Positions 49,771 to 58,790 of a stretch of DNA of 64,000 bases are shown piece after piece (the first letter of the stretch is position 1; each line of letters begins with the position of its first letter). The notes under the pieces are model-generated. The model was not told the DNA's origin. It did not search any database and saw nothing but the letters and a program-made list of their open reading frames with translations. Source of the stretch: Pseudomonas sp. LS44 (GTDB lineage Bacteria > Pseudomonadota > Gammaproteobacteria > Pseudomonadales > Pseudomonadaceae); NCBI RefSeq assembly GCF_024730785.1, contig NZ_CP102830.1:992001-1056000 (forward strand). The letters are read 5' to 3'. The translations under genes and the position numbers were made by a program.

Positions 49771-51258
49771 ATGCCTTTCACCAACTCGTTCATTTTCGGC
49801 GCCGATCCTGCCGGTCAGCCCGTTTCCCAGTCATTGCGATTGGCCAATCGACATGGTTTGGTCGCGGGCGCCACCGGCACCGGCAAAACGGTGACCCTGC
49901 AGCGGCTCGCGGAATTGTTCAGCGACGCGGGCGTGGCGGTGTTCGCCGCCGATATCAAGGGCGATTTATGTGGGCTGGGAGCGGCGGGTAACCCGCAGGG
50001 CAAGATCGCCGAGCGCGTGGCCTCGATGCCCTGGTTGAATTATCAGGCCAAGGCTTATCCAGTGACGCTGTGGGATATCCATGGGCAAAGTGGTCATCCG
50101 TTGCGCACCACCCTCAGCGAAATGGGCCCGCTGTTGTTGAGCAATCTGCTCGAGCTGACCGACAGCCAGCAGGCCGCGCTGTACGCCGCCTTTCAGGTGG
50201 CCGATCGGGAAGGCTTGCTGCTGCTTGATCTGAAGGATCTCAAGGCGCTGCTCAATCACCTCAAGGATCACCCCGAGGCGCTTGGCGAAGACCGCGCGCT
50301 GTTCACCGGTGGCTCTGCCCAGGCATTGCTGCGACGTCTGGCGACCCTTGAACAGCAGGGCGCGGAAGCGTTGTTCGGCGAGCCGGCGTTGCAGCTTGAG
50401 GACCTTCTGCATCCGGATACCGATGGGCGCGGACGCATTCATTTGCTTGATGCCAGCCGTCTGGTGCATGAAGCGCCAAAGGTTTATGCGACTTTCCTGC
50501 TGTGGCTGCTTGCCGAGCTGTTCGAGCAATTGCCGGAGCGTGGCGATGCGGACAAACCGGTATTGGCGTTGTTTTTCGATGAGGCGCATCTGTTGTTCAG
50601 TGGCACGCCTAAGGCTCTGCAGGAACGCCTGGAGCAAGTGGTACGGCTGATTCGCTCGAAAGGAGTCGGGGTTTACTTCGTCACCCAGTCGCCGAGCGAT
50701 CTGCCCGACGACGTGCTGGCTCAGCTCGGTTTGCGCATCCAGCACGGGTTGCGCGCCTTCACCGCCAAGGAGCAAAAATCCCTGCGCGCGGTGGCCGATG
50801 GGTTCCGCCCCAATCCGGCGATAGACACGCTTGCTGTGCTCACCGAGCTGGGGATTGGTGAAGCCTTGGTCGGCACCCTAGAAGAAAAAGGCACGCCGGC
50901 GATGGTTCAGCGAGTGGCAATCGCTCCGCCGCAATCACGCATCGGTGCACTCAGCCCTGCTGAGCGCGGGGATTTGATGCGGCAATCGCCTTTAGTGGGC
51001 CGTTACGACAAACCCATCGATCGCGAGTCGGCCTATGAAATTCTCCTGGCGCGCACCATGTCTGGCCAGGCGTCGGACAAAACGGAGGCTGCCTCAGACA
51101 AACCAGGCGGCGGACTCGGCGAAATGGCTGGCGATTTTCTCGGTGGGCTGGCCGGGCAGGCGATGAAGACCGCTATGCGTCAGGCCGCCAATCAATTGGG
51201 GCGGCAATTGGTGCGGGGCTTGATGGGCTCGTTGCTGGGTAGCAGCAAGCGGCGTTAA
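49771..51258 (+). CDS. HerA-like ATPase, DUF853 family (YjgR type)
   Basis: 495-residue P-loop protein. Walker A is GATGTGKT (residues 33-40) and Walker B is LALFFDEAHLLF; RSKGVGVYFVTQSPSDLPDDVLAQLGLRIQHGLRAFTAKEQKSLRAVADGF follows, typical of the HerA/FtsK-related DUF853 group. The C-terminal Gly/Ala/Gln-rich tail (GGGLGEMAGDFLGGLAGQAMKTAMRQAANQLG) is amphipathic. Members are called bipolar DNA helicase-like, but their substrate has not been established. ATG at 49771 preceded by AGGGAGATCGCTAC. Stands alone. Confidence 0.9.
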   Translation: MPFTNSFIFGADPAGQPVSQSLRLANRHGLVAGATGTGKTVTLQRLAELFSDAGVAVFAADIKGDLCGLGAAGNPQGKIAERVASMPWLNYQAKAYPVTLWDIHGQSGHPLRTTLSEMGPLLLSNLLELTDSQQAALYAAFQVADREGLLLLDLKDLKALLNHLKDHPEALGEDRALFTGGSAQALLRRLATLEQQGAEALFGEPALQLEDLLHPDTDGRGRIHLLDASRLVHEAPKVYATFLLWLLAELFEQLPERGDADKPVLALFFDEAHLLFSGTPKALQERLEQVVRLIRSKGVGVYFVTQSPSDLPDDVLAQLGLRIQHGLRAFTAKEQKSLRAVADGFRPNPAIDTLAVLTELGIGEALVGTLEEKGTPAMVQRVAIAPPQSRIGALSPAERGDLMRQSPLVGRYDKPIDRESAYEILLARTMSGQASDKTEAASDKPGGGLGEMAGDFLGGLAGQAMKTAMRQAANQLGRQLVRGLMGSLLGSSKRR

Positions 51259-51412
51259 GTAGAGATGGATAGAGGGCGCTATGGCGCTCTTGTAGTGGGT
51301 TGAGAGCAGCGAGGGCTTCTCGCGGCGCTCAACCTGCTAGTTACACGCCATCACTAGTTCAAGACCGATGGTTTGGCAGACTCCATTCTCCCCCTAATGG
51401 TGTCCGTCTGGA

Positions 51413-51625
51413 TTAGCCGGTCTTCTCATCTATGCGGGCTTGTCGATCTTTGCTGATTTTTTCCAGTTCTTTCTCGAAGGCTTGATCGAGAAGGCTGGCT
51501 TTCTTACGCCAGGCTTTGCGCTCCGGATCCGGCTGAGCGGCGTAGGTAATAACTTCCCCGCCGTAAACTTCCTTGTAACGCTGCGCCTGGCGCTCGAGTT
51601 CGGCGCGCAGTTCGTCTTTCGTCAC
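51413..51625 (-). CDS. Small charged conserved hypothetical protein
   Basis: 70-residue, highly charged protein (TKDELRAELERQAQRYKEVY, then GGEVITYAAQPDPERKAWRKK and a basic/acidic helical end DQAFEKELEKISKDRQARIDEK). I see no family motif. The start is probably the GTG at 51625, preceded by CGGGAAACCAC; the frame goes on to 51697 without a better start. A gap of 335 bases to the next gene (51626-51960) is relatively AT-rich and shows nothing I can support. Confidence 0.6.
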   Translation of the reverse strand: MTKDELRAELERQAQRYKEVYGGEVITYAAQPDPERKAWRKKASLLDQAFEKELEKISKDRQARIDEKTG

Positions 51626-51960
51626 GTGGTTTCCCGTTGGTTTTAAAACAGTTTTGGTAACGTGTGAGGGCAGAAGTCTCACTGTGTTAGCTACCAATGC
51701 TGGGCTGCTGAGTGCCTTTTATATTTTGAATAACTGCGGTGGGCACTTCATGAAACGGCTTAGTTGCTCGATGGGCTGAGTGACCAAGCTGCCGCGATTT
51801 GCTCGCTTTTTATTGCAGCTAGTTCTGGTAACTACCCTTATGAGTATAACCAGTTTCGCGCGAATGCCTAGTTACGGGGAGAGACATAAGGTCGCAAGGG
51901 TAGGGCGGTTGAGCTGACGAGTGCCGGTCCAATGAGGTTTTGTCCGACACTTTTAATAAG

Positions 51961-52416
51961 TCAGGTGCGGCCTTTTGGGCGAGCCTTATTGATGTACTTG
52001 AAAGTTCCGGAAGCGGTGGCGATCAGTTCGCCTTTGCCGTTGCGTACTTCCGCTTCGCAAAAAGCCAGTGAGTAAGTTTTGTGGCGTACCGAGCCAATGG
52101 CTTCGAGCACTTCGCCAATGTTGCCGCCGGGTCTGAGGAAGTTGCTCTTCATTTCGACAGTTACGCAGCCACGTTTTTCCTCATCAATGCGGCTGGCGTT
52201 CAGGGCCATTGCCACATCGAGGAGAGTCATGATCACCCCGCCATGGGTGTTATCCCAACCGTTCAGATGATCATGCCCGACCTGGATTACCAGATTGCCG
52301 GAGCGTAGGTCTTCGCCTCCGTTGGGTTTGAAGTGGAACTTCAAGAGGTCAAGAAGTGGAACCTCTATTCCCCGGTGCTCGGTATACAGCTGAAGTTCTG
52401 CAACATCGATGGTCAT
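51961..52416 (-). CDS. PaaI-like hotdog-fold thioesterase
   Basis: 151-residue hotdog protein, probably an acyl-CoA thioesterase. Family features: GHDHLNGWDNTHGGVIMTLLDVAMALNAS (catalytic-side Asn and His-Gly-Gly followed by Asp in the central helix), TVEMKSNFLRPGG and the final LIATASGTFKYI. ATG at 52416, about 70 bases downstream of a terminator for the ETF-QO gene. It might hydrolyse CoA esters from the nearby catabolic genes, but no direct link is visible. Confidence 0.85.
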   Translation of the reverse strand: MTIDVAELQLYTEHRGIEVPLLDLLKFHFKPNGGEDLRSGNLVIQVGHDHLNGWDNTHGGVIMTLLDVAMALNASRIDEEKRGCVTVEMKSNFLRPGGNIGEVLEAIGSVRHKTYSLAFCEAEVRNGKGELIATASGTFKYINKARPKGRT

Positions 52417-52485
52417 GCGGTCCTTCCCAACTAAAAATGTATTAGCGATACAGGTGATGTGTAGGCCCCAGTCCCTGCGCTAAAT

Positions 52486-52519
52486 AAAAAGCCCCTGTTC
52501 CGTGAGGAAGAGGGGCTTT
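52486..52519. terminator. Terminator after the ETF-QO gene
   Basis: AAAAAGCCCCT-GTTCCGTGAGGA-AGAGGGGCTTT hairpin; the A run becomes the T run on the minus strand used by the ETF-QO gene. Confidence 0.85.
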
Positions 52520-52526
52520 GGCCGAG

Positions 52527-54194
52527 TTACATATTGGGGTAGTTCGGCCCGCCGGTGCCTTCTGGGGCGACCCAGGTGATGTTCTGCGCCGGGTCTTTGA
52601 TGTCGCAGGTTTTGCAGTGCACGCAGTTCTGCGCGTTGATCTGGAAGCGCTTCTCGCCATCTTCCTGGGTGACGATCTCGTACACCCCGGCTGGGCAGTA
52701 GCGCTGCGCCGGCTCGTCGTACAACGGCAGGTTCTTCGCCAGCGGGATGCTCGGGTCGGTGAGCTTCAGGTGGCAGGGTTGTTCCTCTTCATGGTTGGTG
52801 TTGGAGAGGAATACCGAAGAGAGCTTGTCGAAGCTCAGCTTGCCGTCCGGCTTCGGGTAGTCGATGCGCGTGGACTCGGCCGCCGGCTTCAGGCAGGCGT
52901 AGTCCGGCTTGGCGTCGTGCAGGGTGAAGGGGATCTTGCCGCCGAAGATGTTCTGATCCAGCCAGTTGAAGCCGCCACCAACGAGCGGGCCGAACTTGTG
53001 CAGTGCCGGGCCGAAGTTGCGGCTGCGGAACAGCTCGTCGTACAGCCAGCTGGCCTTGAAGCCATCGACGTAGCTGTTGAGCAGATCGCCGCCTTGGCCG
53101 TCGGCCAGCAGCGCATCGGCCACCGCTTCGGCGGCGAGCATGCCGGACTTCATCGCCGTGTGGCTGCCCTTGATCTTGGCGAAGTTCAGGGTGCCGAGGT
53201 CGCAGCCGATCAGTGCGCCGCCCGGGAAGACCATCTTCGGCAGCGAGTTCAGGCCGCCTTTGCAGATCGCCCGTGCGCCATAGGACACGCGCTTGCCGCC
53301 TTCCAGGTGCTGGGCAATCACCGGGTGGTGCTTGTAGCGCTGGAACTCGTCGAACGGCGAAAGGAACGGGTTGCTGTAGGACAGGTCGACGATCAGGCCG
53401 ACCACCACCTGGTTGTTCTCCAGGTGATAGAGGAAGGAGCCCCCGGTGTTCTCGGTGCCGACCACGTTCAGCGGCCAGCCGGCGGTATGTACCACCAGAC
53501 CGGGTTGGTGTTTGCTCGGATCGATGTCCCAGATTTCCTTGATGCCGATGCCGTAGTGCTGGGCGTCGGCATCGGAATCCAGGTTGAACTGCTTGATCAA
53601 CTGCTTGCCGATATGGCCACGGCAGCCTTCGGCGAACAGCGTGTACTTGCCGCGCAGTTCCATGCCGGGGGTGTAGTAACCCTCTTTCGGGTGGCCTTCG
53701 CGGTCGACGCCAAGGTCGCCGGTGAGGATGCCGCGGACCACGCCGTTTTCATCGATCAACGCTTCCTGGGCGGCGAAACCTGGGTAGATCTCCACACCGA
53801 GGTTCTCGGCCTGCTGGGCCAGCCAGCGGCACAGGTTGCCTAGGGAGATGATGTAGTTGCCTTCGTTGTGCATGGTCTTGGGCACGAACAGGTTCGGCAC
53901 CTTGATCGCACTGTCGGCGTTCTTGAGCATGTAAATGTCGTCGCGCACGACCGGGGTGTTCAGCGGGGCGCCGAGCTCTTTCCAGTCGGGGAACAGCTCG
54001 TTGAGGGCGCGCGGTTCGAATACCGCACCGGAGAGGATGTGGGCGCCGACTTCGGAACCTTTCTCGACCACGCAGACGCTGAGCTCTTTGCCCGCGGCGG
54101 CGGCCTTCTGCTTGAGTCGGCAGGCGGCGGACAGACCAGCAGGGCCGGCGCCGACGATGACGACGTCGAATTCCATAAACTCACGATCAGACAC
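52527..54194 (-). CDS. Electron-transfer flavoprotein:ubiquinone oxidoreductase
   Basis: 555-residue ETF-QO, a membrane-associated FAD/4Fe-4S enzyme that passes electrons from acyl-CoA dehydrogenases (via ETF) to ubiquinone. The N-terminal FAD loop is DVVIVGAGPAGLSAACRL. Middle blocks include LSGAVFEPRALNELFPDW and RGKYTLFAEGCRGHIGKQL. The C-terminal 4Fe-4S region shows YCPAGVYEIV and INAQNCVHCKTCDIKDPAQNITWVAPEGTGGPNYPNM. Length matches bacterial ETF-QO. It serves beta-oxidation generally and would support the acyl-CoA cluster to the right. Confidence 0.96.
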   Translation of the reverse strand: MSDREFMEFDVVIVGAGPAGLSAACRLKQKAAAAGKELSVCVVEKGSEVGAHILSGAVFEPRALNELFPDWKELGAPLNTPVVRDDIYMLKNADSAIKVPNLFVPKTMHNEGNYIISLGNLCRWLAQQAENLGVEIYPGFAAQEALIDENGVVRGILTGDLGVDREGHPKEGYYTPGMELRGKYTLFAEGCRGHIGKQLIKQFNLDSDADAQHYGIGIKEIWDIDPSKHQPGLVVHTAGWPLNVVGTENTGGSFLYHLENNQVVVGLIVDLSYSNPFLSPFDEFQRYKHHPVIAQHLEGGKRVSYGARAICKGGLNSLPKMVFPGGALIGCDLGTLNFAKIKGSHTAMKSGMLAAEAVADALLADGQGGDLLNSYVDGFKASWLYDELFRSRNFGPALHKFGPLVGGGFNWLDQNIFGGKIPFTLHDAKPDYACLKPAAESTRIDYPKPDGKLSFDKLSSVFLSNTNHEEEQPCHLKLTDPSIPLAKNLPLYDEPAQRYCPAGVYEIVTQEDGEKRFQINAQNCVHCKTCDIKDPAQNITWVAPEGTGGPNYPNM

Positions 54195-54451
54195 GGTGTT
54201 ATCCCCTTGGTTATTGGTCGCGCGGCCGCCCTGGGCGAAGGCGGCCGCGCTTATTACATAGAAGTCGGAATGTGGATCAGCCTATTTGAATCGATTGGGC
54301 TACGCCGGGAATCGTTCTTTTTGAGTATTTCGATGCATTTTTGAACGGTTCTGCAACTGGAAAAATCCCACCTCGTGAGCCGCCGGCTATGGTTTAAAGG
54401 CTGCAGCGGGACAACGCAGCAAAACAATTTCAATCCGTAAAGGAGAGACAC

Positions 54452-55324
54452 ATGCTGGCGGTCTATCGAGTCTGTCTGTTGCTGGGGGGCTTGCTGCTGG
54501 GAATGCATGCGTTGGCGCAAACCGAAACTCCGGACGATGCCGCCTATGCCGCCGAAGCGGCGCGGGCCAAGGCGCTGTTGAACAAGGCCGTGGCGGCTTA
54601 CCGTGAACAGGGGGACAAGGCCTTCGCCGCGTTCAGCCGGGTCGGCGAGTTCACCGATGACGAGTTGTACGTTTGGGTCACCGATGCTCAGGGGGTGATG
54701 CTCGCCAGCGGCGGTCCTTCGCAACGACTGATCGGTCGCGACATCTCGTCGGTGCTGGAGCCTGATGTGAAGGCTTCGTTCGAGGAGGCGCTGGCGCAAC
54801 CGGAAGGGCCGGTGCGGGAAAAACAGTACCGCTGGATGAACTGGCAGGACGGTAAGGTCGAGCTCAAGCATGTCTATTACCAGCGCGTGGGCGATCGCAT
54901 GCTGGCTGTCGGTTACTACCAGCCGCGCGCCATGCCGACTCAGGCCAAGGACCTGTTGGACAAGGCTGCCAAGGCCGTCGAAAGCGATCCGCAGGCGACC
55001 ATCAAGGCGGTCAACGAGCTGGATAAAACCTATTACCAAGATGACCTCTACGTGTTCATCGTCGATCTGCAGAGCCACCGCTATGTCGCCCATGGCTACA
55101 ACTTGCGTCTGGTCAGTACCGACTTCAGCAAAGTCAAAGACACCGCCGGCGCGCCGATTGGCCAGGAGATGCTCGACAAGATCAAGGGTGGCGGTGAGGC
55201 GCAGGTCAGCTATCAGTGGCTCAATCCGGTGACCGGGCGTGACGAGCGCAAGACCACCACGGTGCGCAAAGTTGGCAATTATCTGGTGGCGGTTGGTTAC
55301 TACACTCCCGAAAGCCCTCAGTAA
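54452..55324 (+). CDS. Periplasmic tandem Cache-domain protein
   Basis: 290-residue exported protein: signal peptide (LAVYRVCLLLGGLLLGMHALAQ, cut near residue 23), a helical linker with AAEAARAKALLNKAVAAYREQGDKAFAAFSRVGEFTDDELYVWVTDAQGVMLASGG, and two similar Cache-like domains (compare LKHVYYQRVGDRMLAVGYYQP with RKTTTVRKVGNYLVAVGYYTPE). Such proteins bind small ligands and often deliver them to sensor kinases. There is no transmembrane signalling domain, so it is a soluble binding partner. A LuxR-type regulator fragment directly follows on the other strand. ATG at 54452 after AAGGAGAG. Confidence 0.83.
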   Translation: MLAVYRVCLLLGGLLLGMHALAQTETPDDAAYAAEAARAKALLNKAVAAYREQGDKAFAAFSRVGEFTDDELYVWVTDAQGVMLASGGPSQRLIGRDISSVLEPDVKASFEEALAQPEGPVREKQYRWMNWQDGKVELKHVYYQRVGDRMLAVGYYQPRAMPTQAKDLLDKAAKAVESDPQATIKAVNELDKTYYQDDLYVFIVDLQSHRYVAHGYNLRLVSTDFSKVKDTAGAPIGQEMLDKIKGGGEAQVSYQWLNPVTGRDERKTTTVRKVGNYLVAVGYYTPESPQ

Positions 55325-55342
55325 TAGCGCCCGGCAGGCGGC

Positions 55343-55480
55343 TCAACGGCAGGCGGAGATCGCTAGTGCCGCCGCCGTGCGGGTTTCCACGCCGAGCTTC
55401 ACAAAGACGTGCTCGAGGTGCTTGTTCACCGTGCTCGACAGCAGCCGCGCCGCGTCGTGCTTTACAGCGCCCATAAAAAA
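55343..55480 (-). pseudogene. C-terminal fragment of a LuxR-type (NarL/ErdR-like) regulator
   Basis: Reading the minus strand gives DAARLLSSTVNKHLEHVFVK then LGVETRTAAALAISACR-stop, which is the second half of a LuxR-family DNA-binding domain (the TVNKHLEHVFVKLGVETRTAAA core is diagnostic). No receiver or upstream HTH part is present; the frame before it is unrelated and includes the terminator at 55473-55500. Related regulators (ErdR/AgmR type) usually lie beside redox or Cache genes, so the intact ancestor may have been the partner of the Cache gene at 54452. Confidence 0.7.
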
Positions 55481-55500
55481 ACCGGGGTTGCCCCCGGTTT
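55473..55500 (-). terminator. Terminator of the acyl-CoA dehydrogenase operon
   Basis: AAACCGGGGGCAACCCCGG-TTTTTTT on the minus strand, about 65 bases beyond the stop at 55565. Confidence 0.85.
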
Positions 55501-55564
55501 GCAACTCCACACAACCGTGCGGAGAACTCAACAGACGACCCGCGTGGGCGGGCCGGTTATACGG

Positions 55565-56686
55565 TTACAAACTGCGCGCGGTCAGGCCCGCCCAGAAGCC
55601 CTCGGGGCCGGCGGCGATCGCCGCCTCGCCGAGCACCTTGGCCCACTGCGCATCGCTGCCGAACTCGTCGCGCCAGGACCACAGGCGGCGGGTGGCGAAA
55701 TGCAGGGTGTGCTCGTGGGTGAAGCCGATGGCGCCGAACACCTGATGCGCCACTGAAGTGGCCAGGCTCGCGGCTTCACCGGCGCAGACTTTGGCCACGG
55801 CGACGTCGAAGGCCAGCGTAGTACGGCTCCCGGCTTCGGCGAGCAAGGCTTCCGAGGCGCTACGGAGAGCAACCTGGGTGGCCATGCGTGCGGCGCCAAT
55901 GCTGCCGGCCATGTGGGCCAGTTGCTGCTGGATCGCTTGCTGCTTGCCGATCGGTTTGCCGAATTGCACGCGCTCGTTGGCGTAGGCCACCGCTTTGTCG
56001 AGAGTCGACTCGAGGGCGCCGACCAGCATGCAGGCGCGGATCAGCGCGCCGAACAGCCACACCGGCTCCGCCACGTCGGCCAGTTGCAGGCGGCCGACTG
56101 CTTCGGCACGGGCGGCGGTGAATACCAGGATGTCGCGCTCTTCGCCGGCAAAGTTGCTGCCGGCTTCCAGGCTGATGCTGTCTTGACGCAGGTCGACCAG
56201 GGCCAGGCGGCCCTCGGCGTCGGCGATGGCGGCCCAGCGGCAGGTGCGCGCCCAAGGCACGTTGACGGCGCGTCCGTCGAGCTGGCCATCGTCGCGCAGG
56301 CGCAGGTCGCCAAGACGACTGGTCTGGATCAGGCTAAGCGGACCTTCCGGTACCGTCAGCCCAGCCTTGGCCAGCAACAGGCCGGCGAGCATGGTTTCGC
56401 CAAGTGCCAGCGGTGCCTGCCAGTAGCCAATGGCACGCAGCACCGGGCTGGCCTCCAGCCAGGTGGCGCCGCTGCCGTTAGCAGCTTCCGGCACTAGCGC
56501 ACCGGGCAGGCCGTTGTCAGCGACCAGTTGCCAGAGGGCGTCGATCGGTTGGCCGGCATCGAAGCGTTCCAGCAATTCGGCGCTGACCTGTTCGGCGAAC
56601 AGGCGCTCGACGCTGTCGGCGATCATGGATTGCAGTTCCGACGGGGCGCTGTCGTCCACGCCGTGAATGTTGATTGCTTCGCTCAT
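55565..56686 (-). CDS. Acyl-CoA dehydrogenase family protein (likely second subunit)
   Basis: 373-residue acyl-CoA dehydrogenase fold. The C-terminal domain is recognisable (RVQFGKPIGKQQAIQQQLAHMAGSIGAARMATQVALRSA ... VAHQVFGAIGFTHEHTLHFATRRLWSWRDEFG); the central FAD/substrate segment is shorter and less conserved than in the partner gene. Together with the preceding 380-residue protein it fits the two-subunit dehydrogenases known from steroid and dicarboxylate catabolism (for example PimC/PimD-type pairs), in which one subunit lacks part of the active site. The ATG overlaps the stop of the upstream gene by 4 bases. Confidence 0.88.
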   Translation of the reverse strand: MSEAINIHGVDDSAPSELQSMIADSVERLFAEQVSAELLERFDAGQPIDALWQLVADNGLPGALVPEAANGSGATWLEASPVLRAIGYWQAPLALGETMLAGLLLAKAGLTVPEGPLSLIQTSRLGDLRLRDDGQLDGRAVNVPWARTCRWAAIADAEGRLALVDLRQDSISLEAGSNFAGEERDILVFTAARAEAVGRLQLADVAEPVWLFGALIRACMLVGALESTLDKAVAYANERVQFGKPIGKQQAIQQQLAHMAGSIGAARMATQVALRSASEALLAEAGSRTTLAFDVAVAKVCAGEAASLATSVAHQVFGAIGFTHEHTLHFATRRLWSWRDEFGSDAQWAKVLGEAAIAAGPEGFWAGLTARSL

Positions 56687-57825
56687 CGCAGTCCGAGTCC
56701 TCTGGCAATGATGCCGCGGAGAATTTCGCGGGTGCCGCCACGCAGGGAGAACGACGGGGCGGTCTGGGTCACGTAACGCATTACCTGGTCGAGATCCGAA
56801 CCGGGGACGCGGTCGCCGCCGAACAGGTCGTGGGCGATATCCGGTAATGACTGTTCAAGCAGGGCGCCCTGGTCCTTGACCAGCGCTGCCGGGGTCGCCG
56901 GGTTGTCGCCGCGGGCGAGCATGCCGGCAACGCCGAGAGACATCTGCCGCATGACGGCGTAGCGCGCGGCCACGCGGCCGAGGCTGACGGTCTGGTGCGA
57001 GTCTTGCGGGTTGGCGGCATCGAGCATTTCCAGGTACAGCTGGGTGCTGGAGAGGTAGCGTTCCGGGCCGCTGCGCTCCAGCGCCAGCTCCGCACCGACC
57101 TGTTTCCAGCCATCGCCCGGCTGACCGATGACGAAGTCGTCGGGAACGAACACGTTCTCCAGGAATACTTCGTTGAAGTCATGCTCGCCGAGCATGTTGT
57201 AGATCGGTCGGACGGTGACGCCGGGCGCTTTCATGTCGACCAGAAACTGCGAGAGACCGGCGTGACGGTTGGTTTCGTCCTTCGGACCACTGCGCAGCAG
57301 GGTGACCATGTAGTGGCAGCGCTGGGCGCCGGTGGTCCACACCTTGCTGCCGTTGACGATCCAGCCGCCATCGGTTTTCACCGCACGGGTACGCACCGCG
57401 GCGAGGTCGGAACCGACGTCCGGCTCGCTCATGCCGATGCCCATGTAGATCTCACCGCGGGCGATGCCGGGGCAGATCTTCGGAGCGAGCACATCCGGAG
57501 AGAATTTCATCAGTAGCGGGCCGCTCTGGCGTTCGGCGATCCAGTGCGCGTTCACCGGCGCGCCGGCGGCGAGCAATTCCTCCAGCACCACGTAGCGCTC
57601 CAGAGCGCTGCGCTCATGGCCGCCGTAACGCTTGGCCCAGGTCATGCCCAGCCAGCCACGAGCGCCGAGCTTGCGGCTGAACTCTTCGCTGGCGCCGTTC
57701 CAGTTCTTGGCCCGTTCAGCGGGCGGGAGGTCCTTCAGCGCCTCGGCGAGGAACTCGCGCACCTCGGTGCGCAGCACTTCAGTCTGGGGATCTAGGCGAC
57801 AGGGACGAATGTCGAGTGCCTGCAT
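56683..57825 (-). CDS. Acyl-CoA dehydrogenase
   Basis: 380-residue acyl-CoA dehydrogenase, oxidising an acyl-CoA to the 2-enoyl-CoA and passing electrons to ETF. Motifs: YMGIGMSEPDVGSDLAAVRTRAVKTDGGWIVNGSKVWTTGAQ (the usual beta-domain FAD/substrate site), VFVPDDFVIGQPGDGWKQVGAELALERSGPERY and the C-terminal SFSLRGGTREILRGIIARGLGLR. ATG at 57825; a longer TTG-initiated form to 57861 is possible but less likely. First gene of the two-gene minus-strand operon, divergent from the crotonase gene at 57987 with a palindromic operator in between. Confidence 0.93.
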   Translation of the reverse strand: MQALDIRPCRLDPQTEVLRTEVREFLAEALKDLPPAERAKNWNGASEEFSRKLGARGWLGMTWAKRYGGHERSALERYVVLEELLAAGAPVNAHWIAERQSGPLLMKFSPDVLAPKICPGIARGEIYMGIGMSEPDVGSDLAAVRTRAVKTDGGWIVNGSKVWTTGAQRCHYMVTLLRSGPKDETNRHAGLSQFLVDMKAPGVTVRPIYNMLGEHDFNEVFLENVFVPDDFVIGQPGDGWKQVGAELALERSGPERYLSSTQLYLEMLDAANPQDSHQTVSLGRVAARYAVMRQMSLGVAGMLARGDNPATPAALVKDQGALLEQSLPDIAHDLFGGDRVPGSDLDQVMRYVTQTAPSFSLRGGTREILRGIIARGLGLR

Positions 57826-57889
57826 GGCGTTCTGCTCATTTCGTTGGAAGGGAGGGTACAAATCTACAGGGTCGGAGCTCTGTTTTTAA

Positions 57890-57911
57890 ACTTGCTTGTC
57901 ACTCAGCAAGT
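57890..57911. promoter_or_regulatory. Candidate TetR operator in the divergent promoter
   Basis: ACTTGCT-TGTCACTC-AGCAAGT, a perfect 7-base inverted repeat with an 8-base spacer, between the divergent acyl-CoA dehydrogenase (-) and crotonase (+) starts. The TetR gene at 58791 is the obvious candidate to bind it and control both operons. Confidence 0.55.
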
Positions 57912-57986
57912 ATCTAAGCTAACAGCAACCCTAGTCGGGATCAAGCATCTGTAGATCCCGTCCATCCCCGTCATCCTGGAGTTCCC

Positions 57987-58775
57987 ATGTCCACTTCCGC
58001 TCCCTTCGCTCCCGGCCGCGGCCTCAAGCTCGAACTGCAAGGCCATGTCGCTACCCTGGAATTCAGCCGTCCGCCGCTGAATTTCTTCGATAACGATCTG
58101 ATTCGGGACTTGGTCGCCGCGCTCGAGCATCTCGATCAAGTGCCGGAATGTCGCGTGGTGATTCTCCAGGCCGAAGGTAAGGTGTTCTGCGCCGGTGCCG
58201 ATTTCACTGGATCTGAAGAGAACAACGATCCTGGTTTCCCGCGCCGTCTGTACAAGTTCGCAGTACGCCTGTTCCGTACCCGCAAGCCGGTGATCACCGT
58301 AGTCGAAGGTGCCGCTATTGGCGGTGGCCTGGGTCTGGCGCTGTTCTCCGACTTCCGCGTGACCAGCGAGAAAGCGCGCTTCTCGGCCAACTTCAACCGC
58401 CTGGGCATTCATCAGGGCTTCGGACTGTCGGTGACCCTGCCGCGCCTGGTCGGCGTGCAGATGGCCTCGCTGTTGATCGCCACTGCTCGCCGCATCGATG
58501 GTCGTGAAGCGGTGCGCATCGGCCTCGCCGACGTGCTCGCCGAGCCGGGTCAAGAGCGTCAGGCGGCGCGTGCGCTGGCCGAAGAGATCGCCCTGTCCGC
58601 ACCGCATGCGGTAATGTCCAGCCGCGAAACGCTGCGCACTGGCCTGGCCGACGCGGTTGACGCGATCATCGACCGCGAGGCTTCGGAGCAGGAATGGCAG
58701 ATCGTCATGGGCGATTTCGCCGAGGGCAACAAGGCCATGCTCGAGCGCCGCGATCCGGTATTCACGGGCAAATAA
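57987..58775 (+). CDS. Enoyl-CoA hydratase/isomerase family protein
   Basis: 262-residue crotonase. Oxyanion-hole parts: VFCAGADFTGSEEN and VVEGAAIGGGLGLALFSDFRVTSEKARFSANFNRLGIHQGFGLSVTLPRLVG. The position of the second catalytic glutamate in hydratases carries a different residue in the HQGFG loop, so the exact reaction (hydration, isomerisation or ring cleavage) is uncertain. ATG at 57987 preceded by CTGGAG. First gene of a plus-strand unit crotonase-TetR-CoA transferase. Confidence 0.9.
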   Translation: MSTSAPFAPGRGLKLELQGHVATLEFSRPPLNFFDNDLIRDLVAALEHLDQVPECRVVILQAEGKVFCAGADFTGSEENNDPGFPRRLYKFAVRLFRTRKPVITVVEGAAIGGGLGLALFSDFRVTSEKARFSANFNRLGIHQGFGLSVTLPRLVGVQMASLLIATARRIDGREAVRIGLADVLAEPGQERQAARALAEEIALSAPHAVMSSRETLRTGLADAVDAIIDREASEQEWQIVMGDFAEGNKAMLERRDPVFTGK

Positions 58776-58790
58776 CCAAGAGAGGGCGGC

